The position numbers and the translations under genes are program-made. The notes below the pieces were generated by a model. That model worked only from the letters and a program-made list of their open reading frames with translations, was not told the DNA's origin and ran no database searches. From Hahnella lacustris (lineage in GTDB: Bacteria > Pseudomonadota > Gammaproteobacteria > Burkholderiales > Burkholderiaceae_A), in assembly GCA_965194655.1 (NCBI GenBank), contig OZ239148.1, positions 496,001 through 560,000 on the forward strand: DNA of 64,000 nucleotides, in the 5' to 3' direction. Positions 1-8,855 of this stretch are shown in pieces. Position 1 is the first letter of the stretch. Each line of letters starts with the position of its first letter.

Positions 1-374
1 TCCGAGACTTCATCATCCTTCACTACAAACTCACTCAACGTGACGACACGCCCTTCTGGAGGAGTCGAAGGGACATGCCCGTTCCCCAAAGCCTCACGGA
101 TAAGATGTCACTCTATGAGAGTTCGGGGCGGATCTTCCGTCACCACACCGAGCTCTTTACCCCGGTCGGGTGGTTGCAGGTCATGCATGGTCAGGGGCTC
201 CGCCCAAAGGGATACCACCCCCTGGTAGACCTGTACTCCGAAGCCGAACTCAAGGGCTTTCTGGATGGGATTGAGGCCGTGATGCAGAAGTGTGTCAAGG
301 TGATGCCCAGCCATCGTGAGTTTGTTGACCAGATTCTTGCCCATGGGCAAACAGAGGCCGAGCGAACACATTAA
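1..374 (+). CDS. Tryptophan-halogenase-family flavoprotein (C-terminal part only)
   Basis: The reading frame is open from the first base (frame starting at base 3) to TAA at 372-374, so only the last 123 residues are present. The fragment opens with RDFIILHYKLTQRDDTPFW and later has GRIFRHHTELFT and GYHPLVD, which are C-terminal features of the flavin-dependent tryptophan halogenase family. The FAD-binding and catalytic parts lie outside the window. In many Proteobacteria members of this family sit beside TonB-dependent receptors in maltose or alginate loci. The next genes are a pullulanase and a maltodextrin importer, so a role tied to sugar uptake is more likely than production of a halogenated metabolite. 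That role is inference; the substrate is unknown. Confidence 0.85.
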   Translation, partial: RDFIILHYKLTQRDDTPFWRSRRDMPVPQSLTDKMSLYESSGRIFRHHTELFTPVGWLQVMHGQGLRPKGYHPLVDLYSEAELKGFLDGIEAVMQKCVKVMPSHREFVDQILAHGQTEAERTH

Positions 375-396
375 GGGTAAGCCCCAGTCACTCATT

Positions 397-413
397 TTTT
401 AGTTTTACTACAA
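397..413. promoter_or_regulatory. Candidate HexR/RpiR-type operator upstream of pulA
   Basis: TTTTAGTTTTACTACAA fits the proteobacterial HexR palindrome as I recall it (TTGTARTWWWWYTACAA) at 16 of 17 positions; the mismatch is T for G at 399. It lies in the 71-bp gap between the halogenase-like gene and pulA, about 33 bp before the pulA start. An RpiR/HexR-family regulator is encoded in the same cluster at 8852-10651. A short AT-rich match can occur by chance, so the assignment is tentative. Confidence 0.4.
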
Positions 414-445
414 AATGGTCGTACTAAATATGTAGTGGAGCTTCT

Positions 446-3064
446 GTGCCCGGGATTTTCGTTCGCCTTCTTGTCGCGCTGGTTTCTGGGGTGGGTCTGG
501 TTGCCTCACTCTCTGCAGCCGAGCGCGTGGCAGACCCTCAGTCGCTCTGCGCGAAGGGGCCCCTGGCGATGGTTCTTGCCCCCGATCGTTTCCAGGCCGG
601 TTTGCCTGCGGCTCGTTTGGTGTCATCTACCCAGCTGGTGTGGGCCGGCCTAAAGTCGACTAGCCCGCAGACGAAGCTGCAGCTGGTGGTAGGGCGGCCA
701 GGGCATTTGGCTCGGGATCCTCAGGGGCGGCTCTCAGGCGTTGACCATCGGGTCGATCTTCTCTCTCAGAGTCAGAGTCCCGGGGTGCTCACGCTTGCTC
801 GTGCCCTCTCCCCAGCTGAATTGCGACTCTGGGCAAAAGAGCAGATGGCGGTGGTCGTCATGGACGCGGAAGGTCGTGTCATCCAATCCAGCGGGTTGCA
901 GATGGGAGCGGTCTTAGACCTTGCGTTCGCTGATGCTGCGCGAGGCTCCCATCTGGGCTACTCCCCACAGGAGGCCACCTGGCGACTCTGGGCCCCGAGT
1001 GCCCAGTCTGTCGGCCTGTGCCGAAAGTCCGCGGGGGACTGGCAGTTGACTCCCGCCTCTCAGGATGGCGTTTCAGGTGTCTGGTCCCTGAAGCATGAGC
1101 CGTCGACCGAGCCGACACTCGCGATCGCGCAGGTGGAGGTGTTTGTTCCTGGTGTGGGGCTTGTTCTCAACCAGGTGACGGACCCCTACGCGCACGCGCT
1201 CACAGGCAACTCTCGGCATTTTGCATTGATTGATCTGAACGATCCCCGAGCCATGCCTAAGGGCTGGAAGGACATCATCCGTAAGACCCATCGCGTCATT
1301 CCCAATCACGACATGGTGATCTATGAACTTCACGTTCGAGACTTTTCATGGGCAGACGCGACGGTTCCCAAGGAGGATCGGGGGCTTTATACCGCCTTTC
1401 GTCATGTGCACAGCAATGGGATGAGGCACCTCGAGAGACTGGCCAATGCAGGGGTGACAGACATTCATCTGCTTCCGGTCTTTGACATTGCGACCGTTGA
1501 TGAGGTCGCGTGTGATCCCGCGACCCAGGATCGATCCAAGGACTGTTTTAACTGGGGGTATGACCCACTTCATTTCAACGCGCCAGAGGGCGTCTACGCC
1601 TCACGCCCGGAGGATCCGTTCACGCGCATCCGGGAGTTCAGAGAGATGGTGATGGCCCTCCGTCGCATTGGACTTCGCGTGGGCATGGATGTGGTTTACA
1701 ACCATACGGCCCGCTCCGGCCAAGACCCCAAGAGCGTATTGGACCGAGTGGTTCCCGGCTACTACCACCGACTGTCTGCTTCGGGCCAGATCGAGCAATC
1801 GACTTGTTGTGAGAACACTGCGACCGAGCGAGTCATGATGGACAAGCTCATGCGCGATTCGCTCGTACTCTGGGCGCAGGCGTATGGGATTGAGTCTTAT
1901 CGGTTCGACTTGATGGGGCATCAGCCTCGGCAGGCCATGGTCCAGTCCCGAATGGAGCTGGAGAGAATCCTGGGGCGGCCGATCAATTTTCTGGGCGAGG
2001 GGTGGAATTTTGGTGAAGTCGCCGATGGGCGACGCTTCCCGCAGGCCTCCCAGCTCAGTCTGTACGGAACTGGGATTGGAACCTTCAGCGACCGAGCACG
2101 AGACGCCATTCGGGGAGGCAGTGCTGGCGATCGCGGCCAGGACCTCGCCACGCGAAGAGGGCTGATTCAGGGCGCCGTCACCCCCGAAGCGCTCGATCTC
2201 GTGCGTTTGGCGCTGGTGGGGAATCTGCGAGAAATAGAGATTCAAACACACGGTGGTTCGATTCGTTCTGGCGAATCGATTCCGTACGCGGGACAGCCAG
2301 CAGGCTATGCGGCCAGTGCGGACGAGGTGGTGCATTACGTGGAGAACCACGACAACCACACCCTCTTTGACTTGAACGTGCTGCGAGCTCCTCAGGAATG
2401 GACAGCGGAGCGCCTGGCTCGGGCCCAGCTCCTGGCCATGGCAACGACTGCCCTCTCCCAGGGGATTGCCTACTTTCACGCGGGGGTCGACGTGCTTCGA
2501 TCAAAGTCTATGGACCGCAACAGCTATGACTCTGGTGACGCGGTCAATCGCATCGATTGGAGCCTTCGAGACAACGGCTTTGGATTCGCTTTGCCGCCCA
2601 AGGAGGACCACCTTCAAGAGTGGGAGTTGATGCTGGCCAGGCTGAAGGAGAGTGGAAGGGTCAAGCCATCCGCTCAAAAGATTCAATGGACCCACCGGGG
2701 ACTTCTTGATCTGCTCCGAATCCGGCGGTCGAGTCCGCTTTTCTCGCTGGGTACTCAGGCTGATATTCAAGCCCGCAGTGAGTGGCTCGAGCCTATCAAT
2801 GGCGACGGCCTCATTGGCCTGCGCCTCCACACCAAAAAGTCTGATGGCCCTGGAGTCAAAAGCCTGGTCATCGTGTTTAACTTTTCGGAGTCGGAGGGGA
2901 GCCTGCGCGTACCCCTGAGACGGGGAGAGCGGCTGGCACTGCATCCAGTTCATCGCTCACCGCGGGCGGCGGACTCCAGGCCCCTGAAGGCCCAGTGGGT
3001 TGCAAAGACACAGGCACTTGAGGTCCCTGCACTCACGGCCATGGTCTGGGAGGTAGATCGATGA
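446..3064 (+). CDS. pulA: Pullulanase-type alpha-1,6-glucosidase (GH13), secreted
   Basis: An 872-residue type I pullulanase that cleaves alpha-1,6 branches of pullulan, starch or glycogen dextrins. The GTG start at 446 follows a TGGAG ribosome site. Residues 1-24 form a signal peptide (hydrophobic core, then SLSA). A CBM48-like domain begins near residue 170 (TWRLWAPSAQSVGL). The GH13 barrel shows DVVYNHT (about 415), SYRFDLMGH with the nucleophile Asp (about 488), FLGEGWNFG with the acid/base Glu (about 518) and ENHDNHT (about 633). NWGYDPLHFNAPEG is typical of pullulanases. There is no lipobox, so it is probably periplasmic or exported. It overlaps the binding-protein gene by ATGA, placing it first in the uptake operon. 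Confidence 0.93.
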   Translation: MPGIFVRLLVALVSGVGLVASLSAAERVADPQSLCAKGPLAMVLAPDRFQAGLPAARLVSSTQLVWAGLKSTSPQTKLQLVVGRPGHLARDPQGRLSGVDHRVDLLSQSQSPGVLTLARALSPAELRLWAKEQMAVVVMDAEGRVIQSSGLQMGAVLDLAFADAARGSHLGYSPQEATWRLWAPSAQSVGLCRKSAGDWQLTPASQDGVSGVWSLKHEPSTEPTLAIAQVEVFVPGVGLVLNQVTDPYAHALTGNSRHFALIDLNDPRAMPKGWKDIIRKTHRVIPNHDMVIYELHVRDFSWADATVPKEDRGLYTAFRHVHSNGMRHLERLANAGVTDIHLLPVFDIATVDEVACDPATQDRSKDCFNWGYDPLHFNAPEGVYASRPEDPFTRIREFREMVMALRRIGLRVGMDVVYNHTARSGQDPKSVLDRVVPGYYHRLSASGQIEQSTCCENTATERVMMDKLMRDSLVLWAQAYGIESYRFDLMGHQPRQAMVQSRMELERILGRPINFLGEGWNFGEVADGRRFPQASQLSLYGTGIGTFSDRARDAIRGGSAGDRGQDLATRRGLIQGAVTPEALDLVRLALVGNLREIEIQTHGGSIRSGESIPYAGQPAGYAASADEVVHYVENHDNHTLFDLNVLRAPQEWTAERLARAQLLAMATTALSQGIAYFHAGVDVLRSKSMDRNSYDSGDAVNRIDWSLRDNGFGFALPPKEDHLQEWELMLARLKESGRVKPSAQKIQWTHRGLLDLLRIRRSSPLFSLGTQADIQARSEWLEPINGDGLIGLRLHTKKSDGPGVKSLVIVFNFSESEGSLRVPLRRGERLALHPVHRSPRAADSRPLKAQWVAKTQALEVPALTAMVWEVDR

Positions 3065-4338
3065 GACCCTGGCTTCGATCCGCGTTCGCCATCGCTTGGG
3101 TGGCCTCGATCGCATGTGCGTCCTACGCGCATGCGAAGGGAGCGACGCTGACCTTTGCTTGTGGCGCTTCAGCCAACGATCAGGAGTACTGCATCAAGCA
3201 TGCTCAGGCCTGGGCAAAATCGACTGGCAATACGGTGAAGACGATTTCTGTATCGCAGAACCCTGTCGAGACCCTAGCTCTCTTTCGTCAGCTCTGGGCC
3301 GCCAAGTCCCCGGATGTGGACGTGATCATGATGGATGTGGTCTGGCCGGGGGTGATTCAAAAGCATCTGCTGGATCTCAAGCCTTATTCCAATGGCGCAG
3401 AGCGAGAGCATTTTCCTGCCATGGTCGAGAACATGACCGTTGGGAATCGACTGGTTGGAATGCCTTGGTATACCGATGCTGGCTTGCTTTATTACCGCAA
3501 GGACTTATTGGCCAAGTATGGACGACCGGTACCCAAGACCTGGGAAGAACTGATTGAGACTGCCGAACATATTCAGACGCAGGAGCGCGCCGCCGGTCGA
3601 ACGTTCCATGGATATGTGTTTCAGGGGCGGGCGTACGAGGGCCTCAGCTGTAACGCCCTCGAGTGGGTTTCCTCCTACCGGGGTGGAACCGTGGTTCGTA
3701 CTGACGGAACGGTCGATGTTCGCAACCCAGGTTTTATTGCGAGCCTCAAGATGGCTCGAGACTTGGTGGCCCGGGTCAGTCCCCCTGGGGTGCTCAACTA
3801 CAGTGAAGAAGATTCGCGAGGGGTCTTCCAGAATGGCAGCGCGCTCTTCATGCGGAATTGGCCTTATGCCTGGGGGCTCCTCAACAAGGGTGACAGTGTC
3901 GTGCGGGGTCGAGTGGGGATTGCCCCGCTGCCTGCGGGCGGACCGGAGGGACGTCCAGCAGCCACACTCGGTGGATGGAGTTTGGGTGTCTCGAAGTACA
4001 GCCGTTATCCTCAGGAGGCGGCAGACCTGGTGCTCTATATGACCTCTGCAGCCGTTCAGAAAAAGCGTGCCATCGAAGCATCCTTCAACCCGACACGCCC
4101 CGCGCTCTACGCCGACCCCGATATTGAACGGGTGAACCCCTTCATGATTCAGCTGAGGGATGTCTTCGCAAACTCTGTGGCTCGGCCCAGCACAGTCACG
4201 GCCACTCGATATCCCCGTGTCAGCCAGCAGTTCTGGGATGCGGTGCATGAGGTCATGTCAGGACGAGCCCAGGCCGAGGACGCCGCCAGAAGGCTCGAGG
4301 GACGACTCAATTTGGTGAAGCGGCAGGAATGGAGATGA
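3061..4338 (+). CDS. ABC transporter sugar-binding protein (maltodextrin/trehalose type)
   Basis: A 425-residue family-1 extracellular solute-binding protein. It has a signal peptide ending at about residue 26 (SYAHA), followed by the mature fold (TLTFACGAS, VDVIMMDVVWPG, GMPWYTDAGLLYYRKDLL, NGSALFMRNWPYAW). VDVIMMDVVW followed by MPWYTDAG resembles trehalose/maltose binding proteins (ThuE/MalE group) more than E. coli MalE itself. Its start overlaps the pulA stop (ATGA at 3061), and two permeases, an alpha-glucosidase and an ATPase follow, so the ligand is most likely a malto-oligosaccharide. Trehalose or another alpha-glucoside cannot be excluded. Confidence 0.88.
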   Translation: MRPWLRSAFAIAWVASIACASYAHAKGATLTFACGASANDQEYCIKHAQAWAKSTGNTVKTISVSQNPVETLALFRQLWAAKSPDVDVIMMDVVWPGVIQKHLLDLKPYSNGAEREHFPAMVENMTVGNRLVGMPWYTDAGLLYYRKDLLAKYGRPVPKTWEELIETAEHIQTQERAAGRTFHGYVFQGRAYEGLSCNALEWVSSYRGGTVVRTDGTVDVRNPGFIASLKMARDLVARVSPPGVLNYSEEDSRGVFQNGSALFMRNWPYAWGLLNKGDSVVRGRVGIAPLPAGGPEGRPAATLGGWSLGVSKYSRYPQEAADLVLYMTSAAVQKKRAIEASFNPTRPALYADPDIERVNPFMIQLRDVFANSVARPSTVTATRYPRVSQQFWDAVHEVMSGRAQAEDAARRLEGRLNLVKRQEWR

Positions 4339-5255
4339 GTCTGCGCACCCAGAAGGTACGAACCGCTTGGCTGTTGCTCACGCCCATGCTTCTTGCCCTG
4401 CTTGTCGTGGTGGTTTGGCCCCTGTTGCGATCGTTCTGGTTTGGCTTGACGGATGCGTCCTTGGATGAGCCTGAACTGTCGAAGTTTGTAGGGCTCGAGA
4501 ATTTCTTCGGCCCCTATGGACTTTTCCTCAACCCCAATTATGTCGATGGGTTTTGGTCGAGTGAATGGGGCATTTCGATACGAAATACGCTGATGTTTGC
4601 AGCCATCTCGGTGAGCCTAGAGACGGTTCTGGGTCTTCTGCTGGCGCTTCTATTGAACCAAGAGTTTGCAGGCCGTCGCTGGGTTCGAACGGCTGTGCTG
4701 GTGCCTTGGGCCATCCCAACCGTGGTGTCTGCTCAGATGTGGTCCTGGATGCTTCATGACCAATTCGGTGTTCTGAATCATTACCTCATTCAGCTAGGGG
4801 TCCTGAGCGAGGGGCTTGCATGGACAGCTGACCCCAGCTTGGCCTTGTTTTCAGTGATTGCGGTGGATGTCTGGAAGACCACCCCCTTCATGGCACTGCT
4901 GATTCTTGCAGCGCTCCAAACCCTGCCGAAAGACATCTACGAGGCTGCCCGTTTGGAGGGAGCCTCTGCCTGGACCACCTTCCGTCAGATCACGCTCCCG
5001 CTCATCTGGGGCCCGCTCATCGTGGCGGTGATTTTCCGGCTCCTGGATGCCTTGCGCGTGTTCGATCTGATTTACATCATGACCTCCAACGGAAGCGCCA
5101 CGATGAGCATGTCCGGCTATGTTCGGCGTGAGATGGTGGAAAACGGCAATCTTGGATTCAGTGCAGCAGCCTCCACGGTGCTCTTCCTGATGTTGTTCGG
5201 TGCGGCCTATCTCCTGATTCGGGTCACGCGCTTTAAGCTGGTGGAAACCAAATGA
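4335..5255 (+). CDS. ABC sugar permease, MalF-like inner-membrane subunit
   Basis: About 306 residues with six predicted membrane segments and the cytoplasmic EAA loop (YEAARLEGASAWTTFRQI, near residue 202) that docks on the ATPase. It lacks the large periplasmic P2 loop of E. coli MalF, like the shorter ThuF/UgpA-type subunits. Two ATGs are possible, 4329 and 4335. The second is preferred because AGGA at 4325-4328 lies six bases before it and it gives an ATGA overlap with the previous stop. It pairs with the next gene as the heterodimeric pore. Confidence 0.88.
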   Translation: MSLRTQKVRTAWLLLTPMLLALLVVVVWPLLRSFWFGLTDASLDEPELSKFVGLENFFGPYGLFLNPNYVDGFWSSEWGISIRNTLMFAAISVSLETVLGLLLALLLNQEFAGRRWVRTAVLVPWAIPTVVSAQMWSWMLHDQFGVLNHYLIQLGVLSEGLAWTADPSLALFSVIAVDVWKTTPFMALLILAALQTLPKDIYEAARLEGASAWTTFRQITLPLIWGPLIVAVIFRLLDALRVFDLIYIMTSNGSATMSMSGYVRREMVENGNLGFSAAASTVLFLMLFGAAYLLIRVTRFKLVETK

Positions 5256-6076
5256 AGCTCACGCGACTGCTCACCTATGCTCTGGCCATTGGGGTGGTCA
5301 TCGTGAGCTGTTTCCCCTTGGTCTACGCCATTGGCTCTTCGCTCAAGACCGGCAATGGCATCTTCAACCCCGCACTCTGGCCTCAAGACCCGAGTGTTGC
5401 CAATTACGTGGGTCTGGTGACAGGCAACCAGGCCTTCGGAAGCTATATCTGGAACTCCATTGCGGTGGCCGTGCTGACCGTGGTGATTGCGATGGTTATT
5501 GCGGTGTCTGCCGCCTACGCCTTGGGAAGGATTTCCTTCAAGGGGCGGGGCGCGCTGCTGCTTGCCATCCTCGCTGTGTCCATGTTTCCTCAGGTGGCCA
5601 TTCTGTCTGGCATGTTTGAGCTCATTCGATGGATGGGCCTCTACAACAAGGCACTTGGTCTGATCGTGCCTTACACGGTCTTCACTTTGCCATTTACCGT
5701 CTGGGTGTTGACCACCTTCATGCGGGAGCTGCCGCTCGAGTTGCAAGAGGCCGCCATCATGGATGGCTGCGGAGTCGGCCGCATCATCTTCCAGGTCTTC
5801 ATGCCTTTGCTGTGGCCTGCGTTGGTCAGTACCGGGCTCTTGGCCTTTATCGGCGCGTGGAATGAATTTCTGTTTGCGCTGACCTTCGTGATTGACGACA
5901 GCCAGCGCACAGTGCCCGTCGGGATCTCCCTTATCTCGGGCGCCACCTCCTTTGAGATTCCATGGGGCTCGATCATGGCTGCGTCGGTCATCGTGACCGT
6001 GCCTCTTTTGGTGTTGGTGTTTGTCTTTCAGAAACGCATCGTCTCCGGTCTCACGGCCGGAGCAGTTAAGGGTTAG
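5252..6076 (+). CDS. ABC sugar permease, MalG-like inner-membrane subunit
   Basis: A 274-residue carbohydrate-importer permease of the MalG/ThuG type. Six hydrophobic segments are visible. The EAA loop reads LQEAAIMDGCGVGRIIFQV near residue 163, and the stretch GAWNEFLFALTF is typical of this subunit. Its start overlaps the upstream permease by ATGA. The C-terminus (FQKRIVSGLTAGAVKG) matches the conserved end of MalG-class proteins, which contacts the ATPase. Confidence 0.9.
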   Translation: MKLTRLLTYALAIGVVIVSCFPLVYAIGSSLKTGNGIFNPALWPQDPSVANYVGLVTGNQAFGSYIWNSIAVAVLTVVIAMVIAVSAAYALGRISFKGRGALLLAILAVSMFPQVAILSGMFELIRWMGLYNKALGLIVPYTVFTLPFTVWVLTTFMRELPLELQEAAIMDGCGVGRIIFQVFMPLLWPALVSTGLLAFIGAWNEFLFALTFVIDDSQRTVPVGISLISGATSFEIPWGSIMAASVIVTVPLLVLVFVFQKRIVSGLTAGAVKG

Positions 6077-6096
6077 ATCCAGTGAAAGGAATGAGC

Positions 6097-7719
6097 ATGA
6101 CCCCGTGGTGGAAGTCCGCAGTCTTTTATCAAATTTATCCTCGCTCCTATGCCGACTCCAATGGAGATGGCATTGGTGACCTGAAGGGGATTAGCGCTCG
6201 CCTGCCATACCTCTCACGTTTGGGGGTTCAGGCCGTTTGGCTCTCGCCGTTCTTCAAGAGCCCCATGAAGGACTTCGGTTACGACGTGAGCGATTACAAA
6301 GATGTCGACCCCATGTTTGGCACGGTGTCCGACTTCAAAGCACTCGTTGAGGAAGCCCACCGTCTCGGCCTGAAGGTGATGATCGATCAAGTGCTCTCAC
6401 ATACGTCTGATCAACATCCATGGTTTAAAGAGAGCCGATCGAGCCGGGACAACCCTCACGCAGATTGGTATGTCTGGGCGGATGCGAAGCCCGATGGAAC
6501 CCCACCGAACAATTGGCTTTCGATCTTTGGTGGAAGTGCGTGGCAATGGGATACCGGACGAAACCAGTACTACATGCACAACTTCCTTGTGAGTCAGCCC
6601 GACCTCAATTTTCATTGCCCTGCCGTGCAAGAGGCCATTCTGGACGCGGTGGGCTTCTGGTGTGAGTTGGGTGTGGATGGGTTCCGCCTCGACACCGCGA
6701 ACTTCTACTTTCATGATGCAAAGCTGCGCGACAACCCTGGGCGGGGTGGAGCGTCAGGGAACCCCGCTGTTCAGGACTTCAATCCCTACTCCTGGCAGAA
6801 ACACCAGTTCGATAAGTCTCAGCCCGAGAATCTGGAGTTCCTCAAGCGCCTTCGCCAGTGTGTGAATCAATTCGGCGAAGTGGCTTTGCTGGGTGAGATT
6901 GGAGATGACGATGGGCTCGCCCGCATGATGGAATACACCGCGGGACATGAACGCCTACACATGGCCTATAGCTTTGATTTGCTCGGCCCCGATCGCAGCG
7001 CCCCCTTCTTTCATGATGTCTTTTCCAAGGCCGAGTCCTACGGAGACGGCTGGGCCTGCTGGGCCATCGCCAATCACGACATTGAGCGCGTCGCCACACG
7101 TTGGAAGGCAGATCAGACGAGCGGCGCCCTGCTGCCACTCGTTGCAGCCATGCAGCTCACGGTCAAAGGCACGCCCTGTATTTACCAGGGCGATGAGTTG
7201 GGTCTGCCGGAGGGGGTCCTCCAGTTTGAGGACCTGCAAGACCCATACGGCATCACCATGTGGCCGAAGTTTCAGGGACGAGATGGCTGCAGAACGCCCA
7301 TGCCTTGGGTTGCGGCTGCGCCAGACCTGGGGTTTGGCAGCCAGGGTCAGAAGCCCTGGTTGCCTGTCCAAGCGGCTCATCGCCCATTGGCTGTGGATCA
7401 ACAAGAGGGCAAGGCCGGAAGCACGCTGGAGCAATACAGAGCCTTGTTGGCCTGGCGCCAGCAGCACCCTGAGCTGTTGGCCGGCGGCATGACTCTGTTG
7501 CCGGTGGACGATCAGCTGCTGGGCTACATTCGCTCAGGCGACGGATATGACCTGCTCTGTCTTCTCAACCTTTCTGGTCAGACGGTCTCAGTCGCACGGC
7601 CCAGCGGTTTCGAATCCGCAGAGGACGACACCCCTGCCGTGTTTGCCAAACCGTCCTTGAAGGCCAATGAAGTGAGTCTTGCGCCCTGGGGTGCTGCATT
7701 TCTAAGAAGGTCACACTGA
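6097..7719 (+). CDS. GH13 alpha-glucosidase (oligo-1,6-/alpha-1,4-glucosidase group), cytoplasmic
   Basis: About 540 residues with no signal peptide, so imported oligosaccharides are hydrolysed to glucose inside the cell. The family N-terminus WWKSAVFYQIYPRSYADSNG is present. Catalytic regions are VMIDQVLSHTSD (about 94), GVDGFRLDTANF with the nucleophile Asp at about 199, LLGEIGD with the acid/base Glu at about 267, and NHDIERV (about 326). QPDLNF marks the oligo-1,6-glucosidase subfamily; overall it looks like Xanthomonas/Halomonas alpha-glucosidases. GTG at 6082 and ATG at 6091 are also possible, but AAAGGA at 6085-6090 is spaced correctly for ATG 6097. It sits between permease and ATPase genes, so uptake and hydrolysis are co-expressed. 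Confidence 0.92.
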   Translation: MTPWWKSAVFYQIYPRSYADSNGDGIGDLKGISARLPYLSRLGVQAVWLSPFFKSPMKDFGYDVSDYKDVDPMFGTVSDFKALVEEAHRLGLKVMIDQVLSHTSDQHPWFKESRSSRDNPHADWYVWADAKPDGTPPNNWLSIFGGSAWQWDTGRNQYYMHNFLVSQPDLNFHCPAVQEAILDAVGFWCELGVDGFRLDTANFYFHDAKLRDNPGRGGASGNPAVQDFNPYSWQKHQFDKSQPENLEFLKRLRQCVNQFGEVALLGEIGDDDGLARMMEYTAGHERLHMAYSFDLLGPDRSAPFFHDVFSKAESYGDGWACWAIANHDIERVATRWKADQTSGALLPLVAAMQLTVKGTPCIYQGDELGLPEGVLQFEDLQDPYGITMWPKFQGRDGCRTPMPWVAAAPDLGFGSQGQKPWLPVQAAHRPLAVDQQEGKAGSTLEQYRALLAWRQQHPELLAGGMTLLPVDDQLLGYIRSGDGYDLLCLLNLSGQTVSVARPSGFESAEDDTPAVFAKPSLKANEVSLAPWGAAFLRRSH

Positions 7720-8855
7720 TGTCTCGTCTCCAGTTCAATCATGTGCACAAGCGTTATGGTGACGCGCCCGACACCATTCGAGATCTTCATCTCGAGCTCC
7801 CGGCTGGGGCCTTCAGCGTGTTCATTGGCCCTTCGGGCTGCGGAAAGTCCACCGTCTTGCGCATGATTGCTGGATTAGAAGAGATCTCAGAAGGGGAGAT
7901 CAGCATCGATGGGGTGCGCGTGAATGACCGCTCCCCTGCTGAGCGCGGAGTGGCCATGGTGTTCCAGAGCTATGCGCTCTATCCGCACATGACGGTGGCC
8001 GAGAACATGGCGTTCGGACTCAAGGTGATGAAGCTTCCTGCAGATCAGATCGATGCGCGAGTGAGAGAGGCCGCGCGGATGCTGCAGCTTGAGCCCCTGC
8101 TCGAGCGGCTGCCCAAGGCGCTCTCCGGCGGGCAACGTCAGCGTGTGGCGATCGGGCGTGCGATTGTGAAGGAACCCAAGGTCTTTTTGTTCGATGAGCC
8201 GCTCTCCAACCTGGATGCCGGCCTTCGAGGTCAGACCCGTGTAGAGCTTGCGAAGCTGCACCGTCAGCTCGGTCAAGTGGCTGCTGTCTATGTCACTCAC
8301 GATCAGGTGGAGGCTATGACGCTGGCGGATCAGATCGTGCTTCTGCGCGCAGGAGATGACGCGCGTCGGCACGGTAGTGTGGCCCAGGTGGGCAGTCCGA
8401 TGATGCTCTATCACCGCCCCAATAGTCGATTTGTGGCGGAGTTCATTGGGTCCCCTCCCATGAATGTCCTTCAGGTTCAACTCAGCTCCGCAGAGGATCG
8501 ACTCGCTCGGCTCAAGCTCGCTGGGCAGTTGATTGACGCCTATGTGGATGCACGCAAGCTAGCGCCTGACGCGCTGGCCTGGCTGGGTATACGCCCAGAG
8601 CATGTGCGGCTGGGATCTGTAGAGGGTGCAGCGCAGTTTCAGGCCGGTGTCGACCATGTCGAGCGCTTGGGAGATTCCAGTCTCATCTATGCAAAGGTCT
8701 CGGGCGTGGATTCCACCTGGGTGGTGAAGACCGACGAAGAGACACCCTCACCGGGCAGTGTGATCACGTTGAGCCTCCTGCCCAGTGATCTCCACCTTTT
8801 TGACTCAGATGGCTGGGCCTGTCCGAGGACTGTGGAGTTTTCGGAGCTGATGTGA
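7719..8855 (+). CDS. ABC transporter ATP-binding protein, MalK/UgpC family
   Basis: A 378-residue ATPase that powers the sugar importer. It has Walker A GPSGCGKST (about 38), Q-loop FQSYALYPHMTV, signature LSGGQRQRVAIGRA (about 135), Walker B VFLFDEPLSNLD (about 155) and the switch His in VYVTHDQVEAMTLAD (about 190). A C-terminal TOBE/OB regulatory region covers about 240-378 (IGSPPMNVL, LGIRPEHVRL). The start overlaps the glucosidase stop (TGATG), with AAGAAGG just upstream. The CUT1-type C-terminal domain supports an oligosaccharide importer. Confidence 0.92.
   Translation: MSRLQFNHVHKRYGDAPDTIRDLHLELPAGAFSVFIGPSGCGKSTVLRMIAGLEEISEGEISIDGVRVNDRSPAERGVAMVFQSYALYPHMTVAENMAFGLKVMKLPADQIDARVREAARMLQLEPLLERLPKALSGGQRQRVAIGRAIVKEPKVFLFDEPLSNLDAGLRGQTRVELAKLHRQLGQVAAVYVTHDQVEAMTLADQIVLLRAGDDARRHGSVAQVGSPMMLYHRPNSRFVAEFIGSPPMNVLQVQLSSAEDRLARLKLAGQLIDAYVDARKLAPDALAWLGIRPEHVRLGSVEGAAQFQAGVDHVERLGDSSLIYAKVSGVDSTWVVKTDEETPSPGSVITLSLLPSDLHLFDSDGWACPRTVEFSELM

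Noticed and set aside
407..436. Inverted repeat ACTACA ... TGTAGT upstream of pulA as a separate operator
   Set aside because: Only six bases per arm with an 18-base spacer; the HexR-like box sharing the first arm explains the left half better.
1601..2479. 292-residue minus-strand ORF inside pulA
   Set aside because: It lies antisense to the conserved catalytic barrel of pullulanase, has no recognisable motif or ribosome site, and is a by-product of high GC.
3505..4248. 247-residue minus-strand ORF inside the binding-protein gene
   Set aside because: Shadow of the real coding frame, which has a signal peptide and family motifs.
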